A DNA stretch of 64,000 nt, taken from NCBI GenBank assembly GCA_963703655.1, contig CAVPFA010000003.1, forward strand, positions 434,001 through 498,000, in the 5' to 3' direction. Positions 36,031 to 45,477 of the stretch are shown here, one piece after another. Position 1 is the first letter of the stretch. Every line of letters begins with the position of its first letter. Position numbers and translations under genes: made by a program. The notes under the pieces are model-generated. The model was not told where the DNA came from. It did no database searches and saw only the letters and a list, made by a program, of their open reading frames with translations. The stretch comes from CAVPFA01 sp963703655. GTDB taxonomy: Bacteria > Actinomycetota > Acidimicrobiia > Acidimicrobiales > Bog-793.

Positions 36031-36181
36031 TCAGCCACCGCTCCTCTGTACCGGACATCCCGAGGTTCCCGCTCTGCGGCTCAGCCGTCGTAGCCCCGTG
36101 CGAAGGCTCAGGGTGGTCGAGTCCCCCGGTAAGTATTCGAAAGGTCATTGCCACCGCGGAAGTGACTATGGGTCCCTGTCA

Positions 36182-37357
36182 TCAAATCTTAGCGATGAGG
36201 TCAGGGCCGGAGTCGAGAAGGTGACGATCGACGACGTCTTGCACCAGCTCGACGCCCAAGCCTGGCGCGTCTGGGACCGGGATGGAGCCATTGACCAGCG
36301 TGGGCTCCGGCGCGACCAGCCCCACCCGCAGTGGCGAGACGAAAAGCTCGGGAGAGAGCATTTCGATAAACGGCACGTTTGAAGTGGAGGCTTGAAGATG
36401 CCGTGTCGCAGCCGCGTTGATGCCCGTCTTCCAACAGTGGGGGATCACTGTAGCGCCGTGCATCGCTGCGAGATGTGCCACACGATGCATCTCGGTGAGG
36501 CCGCCGCAGCGCGCGACATCGGCCTGAACGACGTCTACGTGCCCGATCTCAAGCCATGCGCGACACTCTTCGAAGGTGCTTGCGAATTCGCCGCCGCCCA
36601 CGCGAGTGTCGACTCGTGCTGCAAGACGTGCATGACCTTCCAAGTCGGTATTCTGAAGCGCCGCCTCCGCAAGCCAGAGGCGGCAGTCCTCGACCGCCTT
36701 GAGCGTTTGATACGCGTCGCGCCAATCAAACCATCGATATCCGAAGTCGACAAGCAACTCGATCCCGTCACCGATGACCGATCGCCCTTCCCGGATGCAC
36801 GCGGCGATCTCTCGGTCCGAGGCAAGTCGCTCGAACACGACTTCCATCTTCACTGCGCGAAAGCCCATCCCGACGGCCCGCTCCATCAACTGCAAGGTGG
36901 CATCGAGCATCTGGGAAAGTGAGCGATTCCGGATGGCGCCGACATAAATGGTTGCGTACGGAGTTAGCACGTCTCGGCGAGCGCCGCCGAGCAGGTGGAA
37001 GCTCGGGCGCCCGAGCTGCTTTCCTGCAAGGTCGTAGAGTGCGATGTCAATCGCGGCTAAGGCGTGGCGTGAGATCCCAGAAGGGCCCTGGTAGGCGGTA
37101 GCGGCGGCCAAGCGGTCCCAGACGGCACCGATTTGCACCGGGTCCGAACCTAGGAGCGTCGACCTCAGTCCCGAGTTCCAGCGTTGCTCGTCATCCATCG
37201 TAACTACGGCCAGCGCCGCAGCCGACGAGGTGTCCGCTTCACCGATTCCGATGCGGCCGCTGTCGTCCTCGAGTTCGACGAGCAGTGTGTGATTAGAGGC
37301 GTCGAGGTCCTCGGCGTCGAATCCGGAGCTGAGTCTCTTGGCGCGGACTTCCACCAC
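36182..37357 (-). CDS. Enolase-superfamily (mandelate racemase/muconate lactonising-like) enzyme, second type
   Basis: The 391-aa enzyme has a capping domain (1-130) and barrel motifs: VKMEV on the lysine strand, LLVDFGYRW with the first metal Asp, WLAEAAL with Glu, GGGEF with Glu, and VIPHCWKTG with a catalytic-type His. The strand motif reads KMEV rather than KxK, so it may use the D-galactonate/D-mannonate dehydratase-like His chemistry. I favour the GTG at 37357, placed 9 bases after AAAGGAG; the ATGs at 37411 and 37402 would overlap the SDR gene. It ends the leftward operon. Confidence 0.82.
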   Translation of the reverse strand: MVEVRAKRLSSGFDAEDLDASNHTLLVELEDDSGRIGIGEADTSSAAALAVVTMDDEQRWNSGLRSTLLGSDPVQIGAVWDRLAAATAYQGPSGISRHALAAIDIALYDLAGKQLGRPSFHLLGGARRDVLTPYATIYVGAIRNRSLSQMLDATLQLMERAVGMGFRAVKMEVVFERLASDREIAACIREGRSVIGDGIELLVDFGYRWFDWRDAYQTLKAVEDCRLWLAEAALQNTDLEGHARLAARVDTRVGGGEFASTFEECRAWLEIGHVDVVQADVARCGGLTEMHRVAHLAAMHGATVIPHCWKTGINAAATRHLQASTSNVPFIEMLSPELFVSPLRVGLVAPEPTLVNGSIPVPDAPGLGVELVQDVVDRHLLDSGPDLIAKI

Positions 37358-37379
37358 CGGCGATGACTCCTTTCTCCAG

Positions 37380-38144
37380 TCAGCGTCCAAGCCACCCTCC
37401 ATCCACGACAAGCACAGTGCCGTTCAAGTACGTCGCATCGTCGCCGACAAGGAACGCGATCGCGCCTGCGACTTCGTTATTGGTCCCCCAACGACCTGCA
37501 GGTATTCGCTCGTCAATCTGCCGCTTTCGGTCAGTGTCAGCCCGGACCGGAGCTGTCTGCTCGTTCGCCAGGTAGCCGGGAGCAACGGCGTTGACCCGTA
37601 TTCCCTGGCTTGCCCATTCGTTGGAGAGAGATCGCGCCAGGTTCGCAAGGCCTGCTTTACTGGCGGCGTAAGCGGACACGCCGAGACCACCCTGAAACGC
37701 CAGCACCGACGCCACGAACACGATAGATCCTCCGCCACCTTGATCGCGGAAGACTCTTGCAGTCGCTCGCGCGACGGCAAACGCAGCAACGAGGTTCACC
37801 GTCACGACGTGAGCGAAGACCTCCAACGCCACGTCGAACGCGGACTCGCGGTGGATTGTGCCCGCGTTGCAAATGCAAATGTCGAGATGACCAAGTTCGG
37901 CTGCAACCGACGCCACTGCTCGTTCGGCTGATGTCGGATCTGCGAGGTCGCAGTTGGTCACGACAGCCCGGCGCCCGAGTGCCTCAACGGCGGTAACGGT
38001 CTCGTTCGCGGGGCCCCGTTGGATCATCCCGATGTCCACCCCGTCCGCCGCGAGCCGCTCCGCCACGGCCTTACCGATCCCGCGGCTTGCTCCTGTTACC
38101 AACGCCGTCTTCCCGGTCATGGAGCTTGAGACGAACCTCGTCAC
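37380..38144 (-). CDS. Short-chain dehydrogenase/reductase
   Basis: The 254-aa oxidoreductase has TGASRGIGKAVAE (NAD(P) binding), the internal ICNAGT, the catalytic Ser (VASVLAFQGG) and YAASKAG, and a C-terminal LNGTVLVVDGGW. I prefer the GTG at 38144, overlapping the binding-protein stop (GTGA); an ATG at 38120 would shorten it by 8 residues. The longer frame to 38447 lies over the binding-protein gene. A sugar-acid or hydroxy-acid substrate is likely, given the enolase-type neighbour. Confidence 0.88.
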   Translation of the reverse strand: MTRFVSSSMTGKTALVTGASRGIGKAVAERLAADGVDIGMIQRGPANETVTAVEALGRRAVVTNCDLADPTSAERAVASVAAELGHLDICICNAGTIHRESAFDVALEVFAHVVTVNLVAAFAVARATARVFRDQGGGGSIVFVASVLAFQGGLGVSAYAASKAGLANLARSLSNEWASQGIRVNAVAPGYLANEQTAPVRADTDRKRQIDERIPAGRWGTNNEVAGAIAFLVGDDATYLNGTVLVVDGGWLGR

Positions 38145-39742
38145 GCCAACCAATACGTGCTGAAGTTGTAATTGCTGAGGTCTTGTGCTGGGTTGGGTAT
38201 GGCGCCTCGAACGTTCAACGCAAGGCCGTCGATGAAGGGTACAAATCCCCAGATGAGGTACCCGCCCTTGTCCCAAAGCGTTGTCTGCAGCTCGTCGAAC
38301 ATCTCTGCTCGCTTGGTGGCGTTGAGCTCTCCCCGGGCCTGCGTGAACAGCGCGTTGAACGATGGTTCGTTCCAATGCGTCTCGTTGTAAGGCGCCCCTT
38401 TGACGACCGCCTGCTCCATCCACTGGGGAATCGTGTCGGCGTTCCATTGAGATTGTCCGAACCCGTACTTCAGATAGCCGGAACCGTAATAGTCGCCTGC
38501 CGGGATGGTCTTCAACTGTACGGTCACGCCCGCCTTCTGGGCCTCAGCGGCAAAGGCGGTAGCCGACTCGAGCATTCCCGGAGCCACTGATGACGTGTTG
38601 AGGGTGACTGTCAGCTTCTCGTGCCCAGCCTTCTTGAGGAGCGACTTCGCTTGGTCGATGTCCTGCTCCCTCTGGGGCAGGCGCTTGTCGTACAAGGGGT
38701 AACCCTTGCCGAATAGGTCGTTGCCCACCGAGCCGAATCCGTCTTGCGCGACTTCGACAAGCTGGCGACGGTTGGCGATCAAGCGAAACGCTTGACGGAC
38801 ATCGACATTGTTGAACGGGGCCGTGTCGACCGCCATGGTCATCGGCACGATGTTCGCCGCGGGAGGCGTAAGAAGCTGGATCTGGCCGGATGCCTTCATC
38901 GCCCTGGCCTGGCTGAAATTGAGCAATTCCACTGCCTGAACCTCGCCCCCGAGAAGAGCGTTCAGCCTAGCGGTGTCGTCGGTGATGGAGGTCAGCACGA
39001 GCTTGTCGACATATGGCCGCGAGGCGATCCAGTAGTGCGGATTCCGGTTGAAGGTGCTCGACTCGCCTGCCTTCCAGGACCCGAACTTGAATGGACCGGT
39101 TCCGATCGGATGGCTGAACGAGGTCGTGCCATTCTTGATGATCGCCATATAGAAGATGGAGAACGAAGGCGCCAGGTCAGCGACCGGAACGTGCAGCGGC
39201 ATCCGAATGGTGTGAGCGTCGAGCTTCTTCATGCTCTTCAGGTCCATCAATGCCACGGTGCTCACGCCTGCAAGCGTGCTTTTCGGTGCACCGATCCTCC
39301 TCAGCGTATAGATCACGTCGTCGGCGGTGAATGGCGATCCGTCATGCCAGATGACGCCTTTGCGGAGTCGGATGGTCCACACTCTGGCATCAGCGTTGGG
39401 CTCTAGGGAGGTTGCCAGTTGGTACTGGGTAGTCCCGTTCTCGGCCAGCGTGGTGAGGTGATCGAACAGGCCATCCGCGCGCGCAGCGTCAACAGTCGAT
39501 ACCGCGGCATTTGGGTCAAGTGTGTCCGATGGGCCGCCGGTCGACATGCCAACGTTCAATATCCCACCATGCTTTGGAGTACTGGCAGCCGCACCTAATG
39601 TCGTCGCCGAGCTGGGCGAGTTGCTGGACGAGTACCCAGCCAAAGTAGTGGCTCCACCAAGCGCCAGGCCGGCCTTCAATAGCGATCGCCGTGATATCGC
39701 CCGTTCCGCGGAAACGTCAGAGCTTGTGTATTCCTCCATCAT
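38141..39742 (-). CDS. Peptide-type extracytoplasmic binding protein with altered lipobox (third importer)
   Basis: The 533-aa SBP_bac_5 protein has a Tat-type signal (SRRSLLKAGLALGG near 17-30) and then LAGYSSS where a lipoprotein would have LAGC; the Cys is replaced by Tyr. Family blocks include ARVWTIRLRKGVIWHDGS, TADDVIYTLRRIG and GTGPFKFGSWKAGE. It serves the rightward permeases and ATPase at 41712-45372 by similarity to the second importer. Its start overlaps the end of the dehydrogenase by about 25 bases. Confidence 0.88.
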   Translation of the reverse strand: MMEEYTSSDVSAERAISRRSLLKAGLALGGATTLAGYSSSNSPSSATTLGAAASTPKHGGILNVGMSTGGPSDTLDPNAAVSTVDAARADGLFDHLTTLAENGTTQYQLATSLEPNADARVWTIRLRKGVIWHDGSPFTADDVIYTLRRIGAPKSTLAGVSTVALMDLKSMKKLDAHTIRMPLHVPVADLAPSFSIFYMAIIKNGTTSFSHPIGTGPFKFGSWKAGESSTFNRNPHYWIASRPYVDKLVLTSITDDTARLNALLGGEVQAVELLNFSQARAMKASGQIQLLTPPAANIVPMTMAVDTAPFNNVDVRQAFRLIANRRQLVEVAQDGFGSVGNDLFGKGYPLYDKRLPQREQDIDQAKSLLKKAGHEKLTVTLNTSSVAPGMLESATAFAAEAQKAGVTVQLKTIPAGDYYGSGYLKYGFGQSQWNADTIPQWMEQAVVKGAPYNETHWNEPSFNALFTQARGELNATKRAEMFDELQTTLWDKGGYLIWGFVPFIDGLALNVRGAIPNPAQDLSNYNFSTYWLA

Positions 39743-40886
39743 GCTTTCCCCCTATTGTTTGAAAATGGCCATCATCAGAGATCTGAATCACAGATCGCAG
39801 TCCTCCAGCCGAGCGCGCTCGGTCGAAGGCCTTGTCGATGTCATCGAGCTGGTAGCGGTCAAAAATTAGATTGTCAAGCGGCAGACTGCCGCGCCGGTAG
39901 AGAGCAAGGAGGCGCGGGACGAGAAGCTGGGGATTGATCGTGCCGTAGGCGGAGCCCACGATCTTACGTTCGTACACAACGAGATCGAGCATGTCGACCG
40001 GAACGGGGCTGGCAGTTGGCGCAAGCCCGATGATGCACGCCGTCCCACCTGGGCGCAGAGTGTCGATGCCGAGGTTCATCGCTTCCTCGTGCCCAGATGC
40101 GACGAGGGTCCAGTCGAACCCATGATTCGCCGCATCACGACGAAGGCGCTCGACCGCCCCGCCGTCGGCGGAGTCGAGCGCCTCGGTAGCACCGAACCTG
40201 CGCGCAGCTTCACGCCGCTCTGGCGAAGGGTCAACTGCGACGATCTCCGCGGCGCCCACCAGCCTTGCGCCGATTATGGCATTGACGCCGACACCACCAG
40301 CGCCGATCACGGCTCCGCGGCTTCCAGCTTCGATCTCGATGGTTACGATCGCGGCACCGACTCCGGTGATCACCGCGCAACCGATAAGCGCGGCGACCTC
40401 GGCCGGGATATCGTCAGATATCGGGATGACGCTCGCGGCGGCAACGACAACCCGTTCGCAAAAGCAGGAGAGCAACGAGTACGTTGCGATCGGGCCGTTC
40501 GCGTCAGAGATCGGACTGGGACCAGTCGTCAGCCGTCCCTCGCTTATCGCCGCCAGCGACCGCTGACAAAGGATTGGATGGCCCCCGAGGCAGTGCTCGC
40601 AGACTCCACAACCGGGCGCGCCGTTGAGCAGTACATGATCGCCTACGCCGACGTTTGTGACCCCGTCGCCGACTTCCTCGACGACGCCAGCACCTTCATG
40701 ACCCAGGACGGTCGGAAGCGGCATCTTCTACTCACCGTCGGCCTGACCGACATCGGAGTGACACACACCTGCGGCGACAACCCTGACGCGCACCTCCCCG
40801 CGAAGCGGGTCACGAAGTGTGACCGTCTCAATCGAATGGCGTGTGCCAAATGCGCGAAGCACTGCGGCTCGCGCCTCAACCGGCAT
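39717..40886 (-). pseudogene. Zinc alcohol dehydrogenase with in-frame amber codon
   Basis: Read from the ATG at 40886 (behind GGAGGGAG), the frame gives a full MDR protein of about 389 aa: MPVEARAAVLRAFGTR, AAGVCHSDVGQADGE with catalytic-zinc Cys, then a TAG at 40728-40730, then KMPLPTVLGHEGAG. Relatives have Trp or a similar residue at this spot, so one TGG-to-TAG change explains it. Downstream motifs are intact: CGVCEHCLGGHPILC and GAGGVGVNA. The part from 40724 alone lacks the catalytic cysteine. It overlaps the GntR stop by 11 bases and the binding-protein start by about 25 bases. Confidence 0.8.
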
Positions 40887-41643
40887 GCTCGATCAACTCC
40901 CTCCGCAGCTGCGAGCGCCGCTTCGCAGCATCCCTGAACGAGCTGGAATGCGTCTCGCGATAGGCGAGGTCATCGATAAACGCGAAGTGCTCTTGCATTC
41001 GCTTCCTGGCCAACTCCGCGTCACCCGAGTCGATCGCCTCGACGACGAGGCGGTGCTGTTCGAGGTCATAGCTCACCGGAAACGAGGTCGGCGGAAGCGA
41101 CGTGACCCAGATGATCCGGTGCATCGGTCGCAGCAGGGTGATCAGAACTGGGAGATGTGTCGCTTCGAGAATCGTGGAATGAAACCGCAGGTCCGCTTCA
41201 AGCGCTCCGGCTATGTCGTTGGTGCGCGCGGCAGCCGACACCGCTTCAAAGTGACCCCACAGAGCATCGACGTCATCCCCGGTCCGGGATACCGCCGCCA
41301 TGCCGGAGACCGCGACTTCGATAGCGCATCGCGCCTCGACGGCATCGTGGACGGTGAAGTCGGCGCGTAGCAGCAACAAGAAAGCGGCGTCGATATAGGC
41401 GGCGTCTGTTGCCTGCGAGACGATCGTGCCGACGCCTTGGCGTACCTCGACCAGACCTCGAGCCGAGAGTGCTCGCAGGGCATCGCGCACCACGGTTCGG
41501 CTAACGCCGAGTTGTGCGCCCAAGTCCGCCTCGTTCGGCAAGCGGGTACCGGGCGTCCACTCTCCGAACAGCACACGCTCTTCGAGGAGGTCGATGACTT
41601 GGCTGCTAAGGCGCGTGCTTGCAATATTTGGGAGGTCTGTCAT
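40876..41643 (-). CDS. FadR-family GntR transcriptional regulator
   Basis: The 255-aa protein has a winged helix (about 10-75; LPNEADLGAQLGVSRTVVRDALRALSARGLV) and an FCD domain with DLRFHSTILEA and EQHRLVVEAIDSGD as metal/ligand positions. I chose ATG 41643; the first 27 residues of the longer frame lie in the promoter. It is divergent from the rightward permease operon with a 68-base gap and heads the leftward operon, so it likely represses both. Its start codon lies in one of two CATATG copies. Confidence 0.9.
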   Translation of the reverse strand: MTDLPNIASTRLSSQVIDLLEERVLFGEWTPGTRLPNEADLGAQLGVSRTVVRDALRALSARGLVEVRQGVGTIVSQATDAAYIDAAFLLLLRADFTVHDAVEARCAIEVAVSGMAAVSRTGDDVDALWGHFEAVSAAARTNDIAGALEADLRFHSTILEATHLPVLITLLRPMHRIIWVTSLPPTSFPVSYDLEQHRLVVEAIDSGDAELARKRMQEHFAFIDDLAYRETHSSSFRDAAKRRSQLRRELIEHAG

Positions 41644-41663
41644 ATGCTCACAGTCATCATATG
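41641..41663. promoter_or_regulatory. Paired CATATG motifs at the GntR start, possible operator
   Basis: CATATG is found at 41641-41646 (covering the GntR start codon) and at 41658-41663, 17 bases apart, in the short space between divergent operons. Each is a palindrome. Placement suggests a binding site for the regulator that would block its own translation-initiation region. Evidence is position and repetition only. Confidence 0.3.
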
Positions 41664-41711
41664 TATTAGGCCGAGCAGAGTCAAACGGCTGGTGGCTAGA
41701 CGAGGCACGTC

Positions 41712-42728
41712 GTGACTGCTGCATCCGTCTCGACTGTGCAGATCTCCGCTCCTGTCCGCGGATTCGCGCACCGCCACCCCGTCGCGGCTTTCGCGGTCCG
41801 GAGGACGCTTACCGGATTGTTTCTGCTGCTTGTGGTGTCGATCCTCGTGTTTGCGGCGACGCAGGTGCTGCCCGGCAACGCTGCGGTCCAAATCCTCGGC
41901 AGGAACGCCACTCCACAGGCAGTCGCACAGTTGACTCGCAGTTTGGGCCTCGATCACTCTGCAATCCAGCAGTACGCGACCTGGCTCGGACATCTCTTAC
42001 GGGGCAACCTCGGCACATCACTCGCGGCACAAGAGCCAGTCAGTTCGCTTATCGGCGATCGAGTCCTCAACTCATTCGAACTCGCGGCGGTTGCAGTGGT
42101 GATCATGGTTCCGCTCGGTTTGGCTCTCGGAATTCTTGCCGGCGTGAAGGGCGATCGAATTGCCGATCAGGTGATCACCGGGACCACGCTCGGAGCAATC
42201 GCGCTGCCTGAATTCGTGTCAGGAGCCATTCTCGTAGTTATTTTCGCGGTCTGGCTGAAAGTGCTACCTCCTGTCTCACTCGTCACACCCGGTACTAATC
42301 CGTTGGCTCATCCCGCCATTGTCGTACTACCAGTTGTGACATTGCTCATATCCGGCACTGCCTACATAAGCAGGATGATGCGAGCAGGAATGTTAGAGGC
42401 GCTGGGCTCTGAGTATGTGGAATCTGCGCGTCTCAATGGGATTCGAGAGCGACGGGTCGTCTGGCGATTCGCGCTGCGGAACGCTCTCGCGCCGACAGTG
42501 CAGGTCATCGCGTTGACCGTTCAATGGCTCGTGGGCGGGATAGTTGTGGTAGAGACGATCTTCGACTACCCGGGACTCGGTCAACTTCTGGTGCAGTCAG
42601 TCACGCTTCGCGATCTCCCCGTCGTTCAAGCGATCACGATGATCATCGCGGCCATCTATATCGGGATCAACATTCTCGCCGACCTCGCGGTGGTCATGCT
42701 CGTTCCGAAGCTGCGGACGGCGCTATGA
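41712..42728 (+). CDS. DppB-type ABC permease, third importer
   Basis: The 338-aa membrane protein starts with GTG and has the N-terminal helix LTGLFLLLVVSILVFAATQVLPGN, TWLGHLLRGNLGTSLAAQEP, the loop RLNGIRERRVVWRFALRNAL and C-terminal NILADLAVVMLVPKLR. It is the first gene of the rightward operon facing away from the GntR regulator. Its stop overlaps the next ATG (ATGA). Confidence 0.92.
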   Translation: MTAASVSTVQISAPVRGFAHRHPVAAFAVRRTLTGLFLLLVVSILVFAATQVLPGNAAVQILGRNATPQAVAQLTRSLGLDHSAIQQYATWLGHLLRGNLGTSLAAQEPVSSLIGDRVLNSFELAAVAVVIMVPLGLALGILAGVKGDRIADQVITGTTLGAIALPEFVSGAILVVIFAVWLKVLPPVSLVTPGTNPLAHPAIVVLPVVTLLISGTAYISRMMRAGMLEALGSEYVESARLNGIRERRVVWRFALRNALAPTVQVIALTVQWLVGGIVVVETIFDYPGLGQLLVQSVTLRDLPVVQAITMIIAAIYIGINILADLAVVMLVPKLRTAL

Positions 42729-43561
42729 AAAGAGCATTCGCCTGGTTGGACACTTGGCCTGCCAGAATTGCGTTCGCAGTTCTCTGCGTCATGCTCTTTA
42801 TCGCGATCTTCGGCCCGCTCTTCGCCCCGCATTCGCCGACTGCACTTTTGGGGTTGCCGTACTCGGGACCGACGAGCCAATTCCGTCTCGGTACCGACTT
42901 TCTCGGCCGAGATGTGCTGAGTCGGGTGTTGTGGGGCGGAAGGACCGTCGTCGTGCTTGCAACCGTCGCGACGGTAACGGCGTATGCGATTGGCGCAACG
43001 ATCGGCCTGATCGCAGGGAGCGGTAGGTCGTTCGTCGAATCGCTCTTAATGCGCTCGATGGACGTCCTGCTCTCCTTTCCACCCATCCTGTTCTTGCTCG
43101 TGCTTGCCGCCGGCTTCGGCGCCAGTGAAGTCGCGCTGGTTGTCGGGATCGTGCTGATTCACGTTCCTGGGATATCTCGCGTTGTAAGGGCTGCAGCTGC
43201 AGAGACTGCCGTACGCGGATACGTAGAGGCCGCGGTCGCTCGGGGTGAGCGGCTGCCCATCATCTTGTACCGAGAGATCCTCCCCAACATCCTGCCTACG
43301 GTGGCGGCTGATGCCGGGCCACGATTCACTGTCTCGATCCTGCTTGTCGCGGCGATCAACTTCCTCGGCCTCGGTCTGCGTCCGCCTGCGGCAGACTGGG
43401 CCCTCATGATCAGTGAGAACCGAGTCGGCCTGACGATTCAACCCCTTGCCGTTGTGGTGCCGGCCGTGCTGATCGCAATTCTGACGGTATCTGTCAATCT
43501 GGTCGCCGACGCCTTTGCTCGCAGCCGCGGTGGCACACGGCTGGCTGCCATCGCGCGATGA
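42725..43561 (+). CDS. DppC-type ABC permease, third importer
   Basis: The 278-aa permease has an N-terminal helix (IAFAVLCVMLFIAIFGPLFA), LGTDFLGRDVLSR, an EAA loop AVARGERLPIILYREILPN and the terminal FARSRGG. It is the sister of the permease at 21756-22679. ATGA overlaps link it to both neighbours; the upstream frame to 42524 runs over the DppB-type gene and is not used. Confidence 0.92.
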   Translation: MKRAFAWLDTWPARIAFAVLCVMLFIAIFGPLFAPHSPTALLGLPYSGPTSQFRLGTDFLGRDVLSRVLWGGRTVVVLATVATVTAYAIGATIGLIAGSGRSFVESLLMRSMDVLLSFPPILFLLVLAAGFGASEVALVVGIVLIHVPGISRVVRAAAAETAVRGYVEAAVARGERLPIILYREILPNILPTVAADAGPRFTVSILLVAAINFLGLGLRPPAADWALMISENRVGLTIQPLAVVVPAVLIAILTVSVNLVADAFARSRGGTRLAAIAR

Positions 43562-45372
43562 CCGAGTCCAGCGAATCGTTGGTGGTAAGCGACATAACTA
43601 TCTCGCTCGTGAACGGACCGTCAATCGTCGAGGAGGTCTCCTTTCAGGTCAGCAGCGGGCACGTTCTGGGGCTAGTCGGAGAGTCGGGAAGCGGAAAGAC
43701 GACCTTGTCGCTCGCCCCTCTTGCCTATACAAGGCCGGGGGTTCGCATCGTGAGAGGAAGCGTCTCGGTGCTCGGTCGCGATCTCATGGTGCTGTCAGAG
43801 GCTGACGCGCGCGCCGAGCGAGGGCGCCTCATTGCCTACGTCCCTCAAGATCCCGCGACCGCACTGAATCCATCCCTTCGGGTCGAAAGCGTGCTCCACG
43901 AGGTGATTCGAGCGCACCAACGGGACGCGGCCTGGCGGCCACTCGTCGTCGGTGTACTGGAGCGAGTTGGTCTGCCCAACGATGTGGCCTTTCGTCGCCG
44001 CTTCCCACACCAATTGTCCGGCGGGCAACAACAGCGCCTAGCTATCGCCATAGCGCTCGTCTGCAACCCGTTTGTGCTTGTTCTCGACGAGCCAACTACC
44101 GGTCTGGACGTGGTGACGCAATCGCTTGTTCTGGAAGAGGTGAAGCGTCTTTGCCAAGAAACAGGAGTGGCGATCGTGTACGTCTCACACGATCTCGCTG
44201 TGGTCGGCGAGATCGCCGATGAGATCGCGGTCATGTACGCCGGTCGCATCGTTGAGAGCGGTCCTGCCGCTCAGGTGATCTCGAATCCTCGCCACCCGTA
44301 CACGCGGGGGCTCGTGGCCTCCATCCCTGATCATCTAGAGCCGCGACAATTGCACGGCATTCCCGGCGTCGTCGTTGGCATAGGCGACCGCCCAATCGGT
44401 TGCGCATTCGCACCCCGCTGCGATCAGAAGGTGCCCGCCTGCGAGGCGGCCATGCCGGATCTCGAGCCAATTTCGAACGACCAGGCTGTTCGTTGTCTTC
44501 GCTGGCGGGAGACGCCCGCACTCGTCCAGGAAGCTCGCCGTGTATTCGTAACGAGAGCTGCAGCCGTTCCGCTCCTATCTGTGGAGGGTCTACGAGCCGA
44601 GCACAGGACTCGCAACGGCATTGTCGTCGCCGTCAATAATGTGTCTTTTAGGATCGCACCCCACGAGTGTCTCGCCCTCGTAGGCGAATCAGGAAGCGGC
44701 AAGACGACTATCGCGCGATGTGTCGCTGGACTTCATGCGCCAACACTCGGCGCGCTGGCGCTCGATGGCGGCGCCCTGGCGCCGATCGCGAGGCGCCGCA
44801 CCCGTGAGTTGCGCCGGCGCCTGCAGATCGTTTTCCAGAACCCCTACGAGTCACTCAACCCTAAGCAGACTGTCGATCAGACCATACGGCGTCCGTTGCG
44901 TATGTTTCATCAGGTGAAGGGCAAGCAAGCCAGGGCGCGCGTAATCGAGCTCCTGAGCCAAGTACGTCTGCCCTCCCGGCTTGCGGCGAGCTTTCCAGCA
45001 GAACTCTCGGGGGGCGAACGACAGCGAGTGGCAATCGCCAGAGCCCTCGCGGCACAGCCCGACTTGCTGGTCTGTGATGAGGTGACATCAGCTCTCGATG
45101 TTTCGGTCCAAGCCGTCGTGCTTGACCTCTTGGGCGAGCTTCGACAAGAGCTCGGGCTTGCGCTGCTGTTCATCTCCCACGATCTGGGCGTCGTGGCGAG
45201 CGTCGCGGACGATGTCATGGTGCTCGAACACGGGGAGACACGAGAGGAGGGGACGGTCGAGCAGGTGCTCACTGCCCCATCGAACGATTACACTAAGCAA
45301 CTGATCGCCGCCGCACCGTCGCTCGCGAGGTCGGCAGACGTCAGCAGCCAAGTTTTGACTAGGCCTCGATGA
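43558..45372 (+). CDS. Fused double ATPase of third peptide-type importer
   Basis: The 604-aa protein is an intact DppD-DppF fusion. NBD1 (about 8-290) has GESGSGKTTLS, SGGQQQRLAIAIAL and LVLDEPTTGLD, followed by the RPIGCAFAPRCDQKVPAC extension. NBD2 (about 340-580) has GESGSGKTTIARC, SGGERQRVAIARALAA and LLVCDEVTSALDVSVQ. It shows the correct reading where the paralogue at 19921-21763 is frameshifted. It ends the rightward operon; a tRNA fragment follows about 100 bases later. Confidence 0.92.
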   Translation: MTESSESLVVSDITISLVNGPSIVEEVSFQVSSGHVLGLVGESGSGKTTLSLAPLAYTRPGVRIVRGSVSVLGRDLMVLSEADARAERGRLIAYVPQDPATALNPSLRVESVLHEVIRAHQRDAAWRPLVVGVLERVGLPNDVAFRRRFPHQLSGGQQQRLAIAIALVCNPFVLVLDEPTTGLDVVTQSLVLEEVKRLCQETGVAIVYVSHDLAVVGEIADEIAVMYAGRIVESGPAAQVISNPRHPYTRGLVASIPDHLEPRQLHGIPGVVVGIGDRPIGCAFAPRCDQKVPACEAAMPDLEPISNDQAVRCLRWRETPALVQEARRVFVTRAAAVPLLSVEGLRAEHRTRNGIVVAVNNVSFRIAPHECLALVGESGSGKTTIARCVAGLHAPTLGALALDGGALAPIARRRTRELRRRLQIVFQNPYESLNPKQTVDQTIRRPLRMFHQVKGKQARARVIELLSQVRLPSRLAASFPAELSGGERQRVAIARALAAQPDLLVCDEVTSALDVSVQAVVLDLLGELRQELGLALLFISHDLGVVASVADDVMVLEHGETREEGTVEQVLTAPSNDYTKQLIAAAPSLARSADVSSQVLTRPR

Positions 45373-45477
45373 GGCTCAGCCTGGTTGTCTCGGTGCCGGG
45401 AGTTCCGTGGCATCTTGATCTGACTATCGCATCTAGGCGATCAAACCTGGACGCTACTCCGTCACATCCTTTTTGGC

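Noticed and set aside
39717..40724. A shorter, functional dehydrogenase starting at 40724
   Set aside because: It would miss the catalytic-zinc cysteine and N-terminal strands, which are encoded in frame just upstream of the TAG.
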